Position numbers and translations under genes: made by a program
Notes under the pieces: model-generated
What the model was told of the DNA's origin: nothing
Seen by the model: the letters and a program-made list of their open reading frames with translations, nothing else
The model's database searches: none
From: Acanthaster planci
Lineage: Eukaryota > Echinodermata > Asteroidea > Valvatida > Acanthasteridae
Reading direction: 5' to 3'
DNA length: 64,000 bases
Assembly: GCF_001949145.1 (NCBI RefSeq)
Contig: NW_019091420.1
Span: 1,382,055-1,446,054, forward strand
Shown: piece by piece, positions 1 through 9,949 of the stretch
Numbering within the stretch: position 1 is the stretch's first letter
Layout of the letters: each line of letters begins with the position of its first letter

Positions 1-3
1 CGT

Positions 4-22
4 GCCGGTCGGGCCGACCGGC
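4..22. repeat. 19-bp GC palindrome
   Basis: GCCGGTCGG, a central G, then CCGACCGGC form a perfect odd-length palindrome at the window edge. It lies in the presumed RPL8 intron downstream of the first coding exon. No function is evident; it could be the stem of an element that continues outside the window. Confidence 0.5.
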
Positions 23-211
23 AGCGGCAGATCCCTGCTCATAGAATGTCAGCCATTTTTCCTGCTCCTAACAGATACATATTTGACAATGCAGTGTGTA
101 GGGCTGATAATGTAGTGTGTAAGCGCACATTTAGTGTAATATCGATGCAAATAGGACCGTATCCTATTACACACGGTGATGATGTAGCAACGGTACCAGA
201 AGCAGGCCTAC

Positions 212-349
212 CTTGATGATTCCCTTGATGTACCCATGGCGTTCGGCATAGTCTAGTGAGCGCAGCTTGGCCGGTCCTTTCCTGTGTTTGTTGTGGGACT
301 TGAAGACGCTTCCAGCGCCCTTACGCTGTCCACGAATGACGCGGCCCAT
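212..349 (-). CDS. RPL8: Ribosomal protein L8 (uL2), first coding exon, partial gene
   Basis: This exon encodes the first 46 residues of the large-subunit ribosomal protein uL2 (eukaryotic L8), a cytosolic 60S component near the peptidyl-transferase centre. The translation starts [16 protein letters not shown] and continues to [13 protein letters not shown], the near-invariant animal uL2 N-terminus. Reading on the minus strand, it ends in AAG followed directly by a GTAGG donor (GT at 211-210), so the rest of the gene lies left of position 1. Just upstream of the ATG, CCCTAACCCCAG is a good 3' splice site (AG at 365-364), so this exon probably spans 363-212 with 14 nt of 5' UTR behind an upstream non-coding exon. 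The frame is open with no lesions, and I take it to be the functional gene rather than a processed pseudogene because the intron is present. Confidence 0.93.
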
Positions 350-1029
350 GGCGACAAATCAATCTGGGGTTAGGGAGTAGCAGTATTTGACAAATCCATA
401 TTTTGGCACTGAAATCAGTCTTTTTCTAGCACACTTCAAAAAAGGTGCCCTTCCATAGACGAGGGCAAGTCTACTGGACTACTTATACATCTGGTCCTAT
501 TGAAGTTTTTCATGTGACATAACATGATGGGCAAAGGCATTTCAGGAAGTGTACCATGTCCATGGAGGAGCATGCAATTTCGAATCTGGGTAATTCCTAT
601 TGACTATTTCACGTACATCAGGATGTTGAGAGTTTTCGCGAAGGCACCCACATTTTTGCACACATTTGAGTAAACTGAACGCTGATCGACAAAAATCAAG
701 TGACTGAAAATGCCGAGTATGGCAAAAGCACTTTGTAGGCCAAGTAAAAACAAAAACATCTATCACAGAGACACAAGTCAGTGCGTGGGCTCTGCAATGA
801 TTTCACCCTTGAATCCAAGAAGTAATTTATGTGCCCTTGATTAACACTCTCCAAGGTCATCACCCACAGGGGTTGCACAAGTTTTTGGTGATTCACTAAG
901 GTGGATGTGGAAACGGTGTAGTAGTGAATGGAAATGGCACGATAATGGAAACAAAGATGGGAATTTCATTAACAGAAACGATTGGGCAATTGCTGAAATG
1001 ATGAATTTAATAACTGGCTTGGGTGAGTC

Positions 1030-1830
1030 AAGCCATATCAGAGATACATGTATGGGGCTCAAAGGAAAAATTTTTTTTCCCGCAAAGTCCCCAGGAGCCC
1101 AATTGACTAGCCCTAGTGTAGCTACAGACCTTTCTTTTCTTTTCCTTCCAGGCGAAAACAAGATGGCTGGTTGGGCTGCATGAGCAGGCCCGACTTCGTC
1201 GCTTAAATTTCCACACTCAAGTATCATTTCGGATAGGTGATATACTGATTATTTGGTGAAGCCTAATGAACATTGTAAGTAGGCTATAGGCTTAAAATGC
1301 TTGCAAAAATATGCTATTTGCTAGAATGACTTGTTGACGCTAAATAGTATGACCGACATCATTGCAGTTAGGGGACTACAGTCATGCTATTTAGCGTCAA
1401 CAAATGTCAAATACTGAAATTGTGTCAACAGAGCGTCAACAACCTGAAAATACCCTCTACAGATTTAAAAATGGTTTTATCATATTTTAGAGACTCTAAC
1501 ACTTGCCACTGTCGTGACTATGTAAAAGGAACGCTGAATTTGCTTCCAGATTCTCACAGAAAAACGAAAATTTTTTGCTACTCGTATGTATGGGGGCCGC
1601 CATTTTCCTTTCCTCTGCCATCCACGCGAAAAAAAGATGGAGGCCGGTCAGACTGCACAAAACTGAAACACTCAAACCAATCCGACTTTGTCACTCAAAT
1701 ATCATTTCATATAGATATGATAGATTGAATTTGATATGTAGGAGCCTCCTTAACATTGTAAACAAAACATCTTTGCGTAAATATGCATGAATAGCTTGTT
1801 GACGCTAAATAGCATGACCTGGGGACTACA
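1030..1830. repeat. Diverged tandem pair of a short repeat element
   Basis: Two related units lie head to tail. The landmarks GTTGACGCTAAATAG, the phrase beginning cgactt-gtc-ct-aaat and a taacattgtaa stretch occur in the same order in 1030-1380 and 1560-1830. Each unit ends in the ten bases ggggactaca (1371-1380 and 1821-1830). The units have diverged, so the duplication is not recent. Confidence 0.6.
1381..1818. mobile_element. Short TIR element with perfect 22-bp inverted ends
   Basis: The left end begins GTCATGCTATTTAGCGTCAA and the right end at 1797-1818 is its exact reverse complement over 22 bases. The interior of about 390 bp codes for nothing recognisable, so it would be non-autonomous. 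A third copy of the end sequence lies at 1331-1353. The bases ggggactaca flank the unit on both sides (with two extra bases on the right), which could be a target-site duplication or part of the larger tandem duplication. Confidence 0.6.
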
Positions 1831-2086
1831 CTGCACTGTACGCCCTACTACTACACGAATAGTACTCCATGTACTAGACATGAACAAACCCACAGTTCTC
1901 CACATATCACGTCTACAGTAATTTTGATTTTTTGACTTATTTTACCGTAAAAAACTTTAATTACGATACTATTTATGATAAACCGACCAGATATGTTTCA
2001 AACCAAATGTTAATACTCAAATGTTAACACACGATTACAAAGATATTCTCAGATTCTAAAACGGCACCCTCAGCTACCGCACTCAC

Positions 2087-2112
2087 ATCACGGGTCCACA
2101 ACGTTAAAGAGG
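2087..2112 (-). promoter_or_regulatory. Candidate RPL8 non-coding first exon with TOP start
   Basis: On the minus strand CCTCTTTAACGTTG begins with a pyrimidine run like the 5'-TOP of ribosomal-protein mRNAs. Twenty-odd bases later there is a GTGAGT donor (2086-2081), and a CCAAT-like cccaatg lies just upstream. Ribosomal-protein genes often have such tiny non-coding first exons. This is inference from spacing and splice signals only. Confidence 0.3.
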
Positions 2113-3224
2113 TCGGTCATTGGGAACAATATCCCGGATGTCGGCAGGGCGCCCTCTCGTGCCATTGAACTCCTTTGAAAGTTCTTTCTCTTTAGTCGTA
2201 GTATATCTCGAGTATGGTAAAAAGCTGATCGTACTGGCATTGGGATTGTACTTCTTATCTTTTTCTGTTTGAAGAAGGAAAGCCAGACATTATGGGTAGC
2301 TTACCATTATGATCAATGCATCTCCATCAGGCGCGTTTCCATAGCCTATTTTTTAAGGGGGGGTTGACCCTTCGCACGTGACGTCCACCTTTTAACTTTC
2401 GCTATTGTCTTTTCACTTTTGGAGTCGAAAAACCCTATATTCATATACAGCGCGTTTTTCAAGTGTTTGGCAAGTAATAGTAGCCAATGTAACATTTCCA
2501 GTTTGTTTTCCAATTTTGCGGGGGGGGGGGGGGGCAGAACCGCGCTTTATCTCTATTATGCACACACAGGATTGTTTCTGTTGTCTAAATTTAGGTTGCT
2601 TTCGTTTCATAACCGTTGTTGGAGTGGCTGTTAAGCAGGCCACTCGATTTGCGAAATGAAACAAATCCAGCTATCGATTGTAGGAAACTACAATATACGA
2701 ATCTCCACTTGATAATGTTTAATTGATTTACATGAACATGTACGCCATAAACATGCCCAACACACATACATACATTTCATGAGAATGATTTATCTACATT
2801 GTCTTCCATTTTTTCACAAATACTGTACATGAAGCTAACATAATTTATGGGTATTTGCGTAGTAGTGTATAAACAATCCAAATAGGTTCAATAGGTGCTT
2901 GTCAGGGGAAGTATTTTTTTCAAAGTTGCACCGTCAATAAAAATGCTATTACTTTGGAGCCTTATAATTTTTCTTAGTATCTGACTGCCCTTTGACATGT
3001 CTTGCGGCGTGTTATTAGCGGTAGTGTGTCATTGTCATTAAAACTGTTTTTTTGGAGGGGGAGAGTTGTATGATGGATTGCAAAAGAACGTATCATTGAG
3101 TCTGAGTGCCAGTTGAGGCTTCAAAGACGCTATCAAATCTCTAGATTAAAAAACTAACATCTGTACGTGCAGTTCTCGTTTTTCTTTTAAGTCTAATACC
3201 ACTTTTCGAAGAGCGCACATCTGG
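2113..3224. other. Non-coding stretch with a G15 run
   Basis: No gene is visible. The main landmark is an uninterrupted run of 15 G at 2520-2534. Long G runs recur in this window (around 10143, 10380, 16166 and 31070), several of them at or near MITE ends. The remainder is AT-rich and unstructured by eye. Confidence 0.6.
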
Positions 3225-3390
3225 ATACCAGGCTGGAGGGTCTGAGCTTTGAGCCGGATCAATAGAGGGCGCATTTTTCTTAGCAACGGTGGCTCTTTGG
3301 GTCAGAACTGAACTTCGCTGGTCAACGAACGACTTTGAAATGCAAGCGTTACAGTTACATGGCTATCATCGAAATGACCACTCGCCCCCA
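3225..3390 (+). repeat. Dispersed repeat, left half, interrupted by a transposon
   Basis: This aligns with 56120-56265 in the same orientation. Shared blocks include acttcgctgg, aacgac and gaaatgcaNgcgttac. The homology resumes on the far side of the neighbouring transposon at about 4563-4595 (caatgtggttct, caacggat), so the element at 3381-4557 split this repeat. Confidence 0.65.
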
Positions 3391-4557
3391 CAGCTGACCG
3401 ATGTTGTATTAACGTCGTTAAAGGCGATAATCAAGTTAACGTTGAAAAAACGTCAGTATCTAACGTCTTTCTGACGGCATGTTTGCAACCAATGCCGACG
3501 TCAGGTTAACGTATAACTCACAAGTTGAGAACACGTTAGATCAACGTCGAAATGCCATGAAAACGTCTAACTGACGTTGAGGCAATGCTGTTTCTTGGTC
3601 ATTACACTTCCAGTCGACGCTCATTCCACCCTTTCCAGGATTCTTTTTTCGCATTTAACAAATGTTGAAGTGACATCCCATCGCCAACAACATAAGTTAC
3701 CTATTAAATGTGGAAACTTCCCCGGGGTGGAGGGTTTCATTGATATATGGACAAGCAGAACTTTTGTCAACTTGTTCATGTAATCAGAGTTTACTTCTCT
3801 GCACCCTGTTATAGATTCCAGGATCATACTTAAAATTTATTTCGGAGCTGTTTTTCTTTTTTAGCCTCCCTAAATTAATCATGGCGGGTACATGGAAAAC
3901 AAAACAAAACAAAAAAACTTTTTCATTAAAATATTACTTTTTCTGGTAATAAATGGCGTTTACATATTAATCTGCATTCACAAAGCAAAACATATGTGAA
4001 AATCACAAATCAAATGATTGTGGAACTTTAAAAAAGGGCAGAATCACTTGGGAAATCTACAAACGCCCCATTCGTGTTGACGTGCACATTAAGGTCAAAG
4101 TTTACAGTGTAAAACATTATTTTAGTAATTGAAAAGCATTTCACAAACACACTACAAATATGTGTGACAACTTGAAAAGTGGTTTACAGTAGATTACTCT
4201 CTCAAAGGCAGTACAACATTATACATTTTACAGTAACATTTTTACGGTGCAGATGTAAGTTACGCAGCGACTACAGACGGACGTCCACCCGAAGTCAAAA
4301 CATGGACCATTGATTAACGTCAGATATTGACCGTATTCGGGCAGAAGTTCAACGTTCTAAGGTTGACCTCAAATCGACGTCACCTGTCGACAAAAAACTG
4401 ACGTCGGGCTGACCAAATCTGCGACACACAGAGAGATAAAGCAGTACTTCTGTAGCCAACGTTTGCCCAAAGTCTGATACCGACAGTGACGTTTTTAGAC
4501 CCTTGCTGATCGACCGTTGCCGACGTTGGGCCAACATCGGTCTGCTGTCTGGGCAAG
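3381..4557. mobile_element. TIR transposon with ACGT-rich subterminal arrays (non-autonomous)
   Basis: The left end has ACAGCTGACCGATGTT (about 3389-3404) and the right end carries the inverted counterpart AACATCGGTCTGCTGT (4533-4548), each with similar flanking gccc bases. Inside each end lie 180-240 bp dense in aacgt, acgtc and gacgtt motifs in both orientations (3400-3590 and 4310-4550). These look like the subterminal transposase-binding repeats typical of several cut-and-paste families. The roughly 700-bp centre has no recognisable protein. No clean target duplication is legible, so the superfamily is undetermined. Confidence 0.65.
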
Positions 4558-4599
4558 AGCCCTTCTGATCAATGTGGTTCTCAACGGATTAGGGGGTAT

Positions 4600-5380
4600 T
4601 TTTGCTCGAGGTGTATGGGAGGGCCAGGGTTGTTAACTCCTTTTAAATATGATGTCACTGACAAGCACGGAATTTATCACTATTTTTCAACCTCTCGAAA
4701 GGGTCCAAGGAGAGTAAGTTTTCACAGTGGGTCTGATCACATTGTTCCGGGTTCCGTTTGTCATACCACTAGCCCGCGCGCAACGTGAGCGACGTAGATA
4801 CGCATCATAGTGCAGAGTGAAACGATACAATCGGCAGGTGTCAATGTTTTAGGGTCCATGGAAAAGGAATCAACATTGTGCATGCAAGCGGGAAACTGTT
4901 TGAAACCAGTTTGTACCATTGTCTCACTTTACTCTTTACCAGAAGCAACGGGTAAACTGTCTGAACCACACATACTCAAAAGAGATTACCTTTCTGGTGC
5001 TACCGCATAAAACAAACCTCTCTAACTAATTATAGAATAACCTTGGCATTATTTCAGTGTCACACAATACTGCACGCCGCTTTCCCTTACTGGTATCAGT
5101 GATAAAATGCCATATGGCAGACTGTTTACGGGAAGAAGATATGTATTAACTGTGAAATGATAGGACCGGCCATTACTGCATTTCAGTTTAAGTAAACAAC
5201 GTGCAAGGGCCATTATTTTTTAACGAGCGTGAAACATTCACACAGCAAAAGCTTGTCATGTTGACAACATAATTGAGGGTTAAAACTTTTGTCTCTAAAA
5301 ATTTCTTATAAGAGAGACAATATGAAGATTTAGTATTGCCGTTTTTCTGCGTAATTTGGTAGAGTTTTTGAAACAAAAGC
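4600..5380. other. Non-coding stretch
   Basis: I see no gene, repeat or RNA feature in this AT-rich span. Open frames here are short and lack codon or domain character. Confidence 0.5.
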
Positions 5381-5381
5381 T

Positions 5382-5447
5382 TGCTCCAATGGGATTCGAG
5401 CCGCTGACTACTTGCATAGTTGTGCACTCACCGTTGAGCTGGTCAGA
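5382..5447 (-). repeat. tRNA-like sequence, probable tRNA-derived SINE head
   Basis: On the minus strand an A-box-like AGCTCAACGGTGAGTGC is followed about 30 bases later by a B-box-like GGCTCGAATCC. These are the internal polymerase III promoter elements of a tRNA. The acceptor stem does not close well, so a SINE head or tRNA relic is more likely than a working tRNA gene. Confidence 0.45.
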
Positions 5448-6956
5448 CGATTATTCGTTCCAATCGATACGGTATAGTGGGTACCGCAATTACTAACGGC
5501 GCAACTGTTGCTGGTTTTGTCAATGTGCTGCCAGATTGTCGAAGCAAATTTACCATTTCCACTGACAAGGGCGGGTTTTTACAAGTATACTTTATGAGTA
5601 AAACCCAACACATTGCTCTTTTCAGTATATGTAAAAACATTCCCGTCATGCGGCAGTATTATGAATATTATCTTGTCAACATCATGTTTTCTAGAGGGTA
5701 GTTTCACAAAATACAAGGTAAAACTGAAGAACAAAATACTTTGAAAAAATGCAACGTTTCGGCTCATTTTATACTTTTTTCACCCCAAAGGGTATTAATG
5801 AATGGGACTGAAAATTGGATGCGTTGGTTTTTAAAGGCCGGTACTGTAAAGTCCATCGGTGAGTGTGACTTAACCCTAAAAGAGCCGGGTTATTTTGGCC
5901 CATCTCAGGGGGAGGATTCCGCCCCAAGAAATTGGCTCTGTCGCGCTCGCTCACTCCTTGTGATCATGTGTAGTTTGGATTCAGTCGGACGTATGGTACA
6001 GTTGTAACAGTTATTTGAAGTTCAAGGCAATATGCGTGCGAGCCGTCGTGCATTGAGCACCGCAGTAGAAAATGTTTATGTTTCTGACTGACATGTCTCG
6101 GAAACATGCGCACTGTGCAAGGACGGTGTGTTCTTTTTTCACAAAAGTGGTGCAAACATGACGTAATTAGTTAAGCTAAAACTCCTGAAGGCTAAACTTC
6201 TGAAAGAAATTTGCACCGTGAAGATATCGGAAAAAATGCCGAGGGATGGACGAATCTAACCCAGGCTATTTCAGAGTTAGGTTCCGCCCTGTCATGTGAT
6301 CATTCTGGGCCGATAACAAACAGCATTTGAGACAGAGGTACAACAAAACACGTTACAATCTTTTTAGTGGTTAAAGGTGGCAACTTTGACTTCGAAAAAT
6401 GTTGAAATTGAGAGAGAAACGAATTTCCCCCAAAGAAGCACAAACACAATGCTCTGGTTACAGCTGGTGCCTCGCAAATGTGCCAGTGTTTTGAGCCAAA
6501 CCGACATATTTAATATTTATAGTAATGAATGCCAACGCAGCAAGCAGGCTTATAAATTTCGGTCGTTTATAATGCATTAAGGCCAGTTCATATAATTCAG
6601 ACGAACGCGAAACGAATTTGACATTACGCAAAATTTGTAACTGTGACCGGTCGACTATTCTAGTCACCTGGTCCATCCACTTCTGTAACATTCCTTATTC
6701 ACTTCTAAACTTCAAAATTCTTCTTTCTATACATGTACCTCAAGAACAGACTTGTACTATTTAACATAATTAGATGCAGCCTTGTGTTGTAGAGCGCCCT
6801 CTCTTTTAAGCCTTCACTTTATACACTTGATAAAAATAGCTGGCAACAATACTGTGTAGTGCGCTCTGTGACTTTTTTGTATTGACTGGTGTATTTGCAT
6901 ATTTACAGAGCCATGTATGCCACGCACCTGACAGTAGTGACTTGAACAGTGTATTG
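5448..6956. other. Non-coding stretch
   Basis: No supportable gene. Short open frames occur in all six frames, but none has a recognisable domain, signal peptide or splice pattern. Confidence 0.5.
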
Positions 6957-6964
6957 TTTCTGCC

Positions 6965-7164
6965 CAGTGGTGTAACTACGGGGCCCCCCAACGGAGGCCC
7001 GTGTCCCCGGATGCCCCCCATTTGAAATTTTGAAATGGACATTTACTTCCATTTATGTAGGTAGGCGTTTATACAGGCACCTAGTTCAATTATTTTCAGT
7101 GCTCCCTGAAAAAATTGTGCACCCCAGCGGCCCCCTCAGTTGTAGCACCCTAGTTACGCCACTG
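6965..7164. mobile_element. Intact hAT-type MITE, 200 bp, with 8-bp target duplication
   Basis: The element starts CAGTGGTGTAACTACGGGG and ends in CCCTAGTTACGCCACTG, imperfect inverted repeats of about 17 bp. The 8 bases TTTCTGCC stand directly before (6957-6964) and directly after (7165-7172), a perfect duplication. Eight-base duplications and CAGTGGCGTA-type ends are characteristic of hAT elements. It is too short to code. A related left end occurs at 25217 and 28915. Confidence 0.9.
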
Positions 7165-7172
7165 TTTCTGCC

Positions 7173-9878
7173 CTGCTTTTGTTCACCAGTATGAAAGGCT
7201 TTTGTGGTTCTCTCCACCCTGTGGAGTGGGCATTAAGCAGAAACATTCGGATCAAATCACTCTGGTTCAGAGCCTCCTTTCCTGAGCATCAAGTTACTGG
7301 CTGCTACTTCTCATAATCGTTATATTTGTATTAAACACTGCATTCATTGCCTTGGTGCATACTGCGTTAGCGACTGGCACGAGTCGAAGGACGCTGTATG
7401 CCATCCTTTGGGTTCCTCACACTTCATAATTAAGGTGTATCAGTTCTCCATACGGCTATAATGTTGCATCCTGACTCAACTTTTCTCATCATATATCATC
7501 TCAATAAAAGGCGGTCATTACAGAAATGCTGGACTGAGAAACATTTACCGATGTTGTTGGGAAATACTTAGACAATTCTCTTCCCTTCCCATAGACTTGT
7601 ACACAACTGCTGAAGTGGAGTCAGGATGCAACATTTTTCCCTCCATGCTACCGGCTACGCTGTTGGTAGTTTGATATAGTTATACACTGTGTGTACTATT
7701 TTCATAAACTCTGAGAATGATAATTATAAAGGGAAAAACTGCTGTAACGCGGTCTCTGGGATTTCACACATTACCTTGTTATAACAGTTACCTAAAATTG
7801 TCCTTGTTGTAAATATGACCTAGTATGAACAGCGCTTTTCTTAATTATGTGTTGGACTGCATTCGGGAAAGTAAGCGTAACTTGTGGGTTAATTCTAACT
7901 CACACATATTTAATAAGATATGTTATATTGTACATTGCTATATCCAACGAACAAATTGACTATTGATACATGAAACAAAGCAAACTGTTGGGATTTTGAA
8001 AGATATTTTAGACTATGAACTTGGTTGTAAAATGAACTCAAATTAACAAATTTTAATGTGAAAGTGAAATTAATTTATTAGATAAATTAATTATTTAATT
8101 AATTCAGATACGCTGTGTGGCGTTGTACATAACTGAAAATAAAATATCTAATGTAGTAGTTTTTGCGCCATCTTGTTCCATGTTGCCTTTATTTCTGGGT
8201 CCTAATCCCACTTGGTTACACAACGAAATTTTGCCCGAATTAACATGTGAACTTACGAAATCGAATTCACAAATTCGCCTTCGTTTTTGCTTTCGCTCGA
8301 AGTATGAACGTGCCTTTATAAAAATCATTAATTTTTTAAAAGCTATAATTGTGTCATCACCAAAGGTAGGATGACTGAATCATATGCCCTTGAGAGGGAG
8401 AGCTCTCACGATATTGTTGAAATATACATGTATTAAGTTTTGCTGATAGAAAGCTCGATCTTTGTTGACAGAACTATGCATGAACTACTTTGGGTTGAAA
8501 ACACCTGCAGTTTGATACTTCAGTTGATACCAGCTGTTGATACTGAGATCAAAAGTATATCTCCGTAATCATAATTGGAAAGTCACAACCATGCATCGCT
8601 GCATTCGTGACAACCGAACAACGGACAGATGGCGGCTTGTTTGGATTAAGCAAAACTGCTAAGCCTATATAAATGCTCCCAACTTCTGATGTGAACAAAA
8701 CGTCCGACGGCAGAACACGAAGTGTCTGGTATCCGACTCAAAGCAACACACCTGTGGTGAGTGTCAATCATCTGCGAGAGAACTGCACTCGCTGATCACA
8801 ATCATTTATAATATGTCGTAGGCCTACCTCAGCCAATTCGGCAACTTTCATAGTTATGCTTTTAGTTATGGTATAGGCCCCTGCTATCATGTTATTACAC
8901 AATGATGTTGTTTTATAGACTTCAGCCATTCTCAGGCAGAACTTAAAACATCTACACAATAGACCGTATTGAACACATTCTGTCGTCTTTAAAAGTCTTC
9001 TCGGTCAGTTTTGTAAAGTATTCATTCATTCGGATGCATTGTTCGTCCATTTTCGAGGAGGTTTGCTCTGAGTACTCGTTTAACATTTAACCTTTTTTTC
9101 AACTCAATCAAGTAGGCCTACACGTGTCTCAGCCAACCGAGATTAGGTTTCTTTTTCATGAATCTTTAGTCAAATTAGCCGTACATGCAAATCAATTTAG
9201 AACAACCAAGTTTTGCAGCTTCGGATTGCATTGAATGGAAGTGTACAAGCTATTTACAGGATCCCTCAGCAAAAAAAAAAGCAAAAAAAAAAATAAAATA
9301 AAAAAATAAAAGTAATAATCTTTTAATATCTCCCACAACAGCTTTTGAAAATTGTTGTTTGGCATCATATTACAAACGAAAGTACTTATTTCTACTTACA
9401 CTACATTTACTTCAGTCAGTTTGTTGCAAGGGGATGATCTCACGTCTCTAACATAACCACTTCGAACCATTTGAGGATCCTGTCTGTTGATGGAAAATAG
9501 GAGGCTTGCTCATAACATAATGGAACCCTGTTTAGTTTGGTATCATAATTCTATGAGTCTTTCGAATGATTTTCTTGATGCTATTAAATGGTGTTTCCTT
9601 GATTCTTATTTATGGCGTAAACAGCATTTTACTCCCATTGAACTGAACAAAAAAGTAGTTTTTGGTTTCAAATGAAGACTTCAGTTTTGAAAAGATAACA
9701 TTCTAAGTTTCAATTTGACACAAAAAACAACTACTGTATTTGAAGAAAATACCTTTCGGTTGTGTTTTTAAGGACGCTCTGGACTATGTACTCTACTACT
9801 CTGTACACTAACAAATGTAGACCTTTCAAGGCAAGCCATTGTGTAATGGAATTTTGTTTGCTTCTCTTTTCCCAACAG
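7173..9878. other. Non-coding stretch upstream of the tectonin gene
   Basis: I find no gene here. Visible items are AT palindromes at 8068-8105 and an A-rich simple tract at 9270-9315. Exon 1 of the tectonin gene begins just after this span, so part of it may be that gene's upstream intron or promoter, but no TATA box or first exon could be identified. Confidence 0.5.
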
Positions 9879-9949
9879 ATATTCCGAGTCACATGTTTCT
9901 TAGTAAACTGTGGTCACCCAAGTTTAACCATGGTGTTTAAATATCAAAG
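9879..9949 (+). CDS. Candidate first coding exon of the tectonin lectin gene (CDS from 9930)
   Basis: A textbook acceptor (cttctcttttcccaacag, AG at 9877-9878) and a consensus donor (AAAG|GTAAGT, GT at 9950) bound a 71-nt exon. It contains ATG in a strong context (aaccATGG) at 9930, followed by 17 coding nucleotides (MVFKYQ plus two bases). Those two bases (AG) complete a serine codon with the first base of the exon at 13059, so the phase matches exactly. The joined N-terminus, a basic start followed by LVWAVCILCEVL, is a good signal peptide. A short upstream ATG at 9892 opens a 15-codon frame overlapping the start. Alternative: the ATG at 13024 as start without this exon. Confidence 0.55.

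Larger units (their letters stand above)
364..2086 (-). other. Probable RPL8 intron 1, no coding content
   Basis: This span lies between the acceptor in front of the RPL8 coding exon and a candidate non-coding first exon. I see no credible protein in either strand. It contains the diverged duplicate mobile sequence described at 1030-1830 and otherwise unremarkable AT-rich DNA. Confidence 0.4.
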
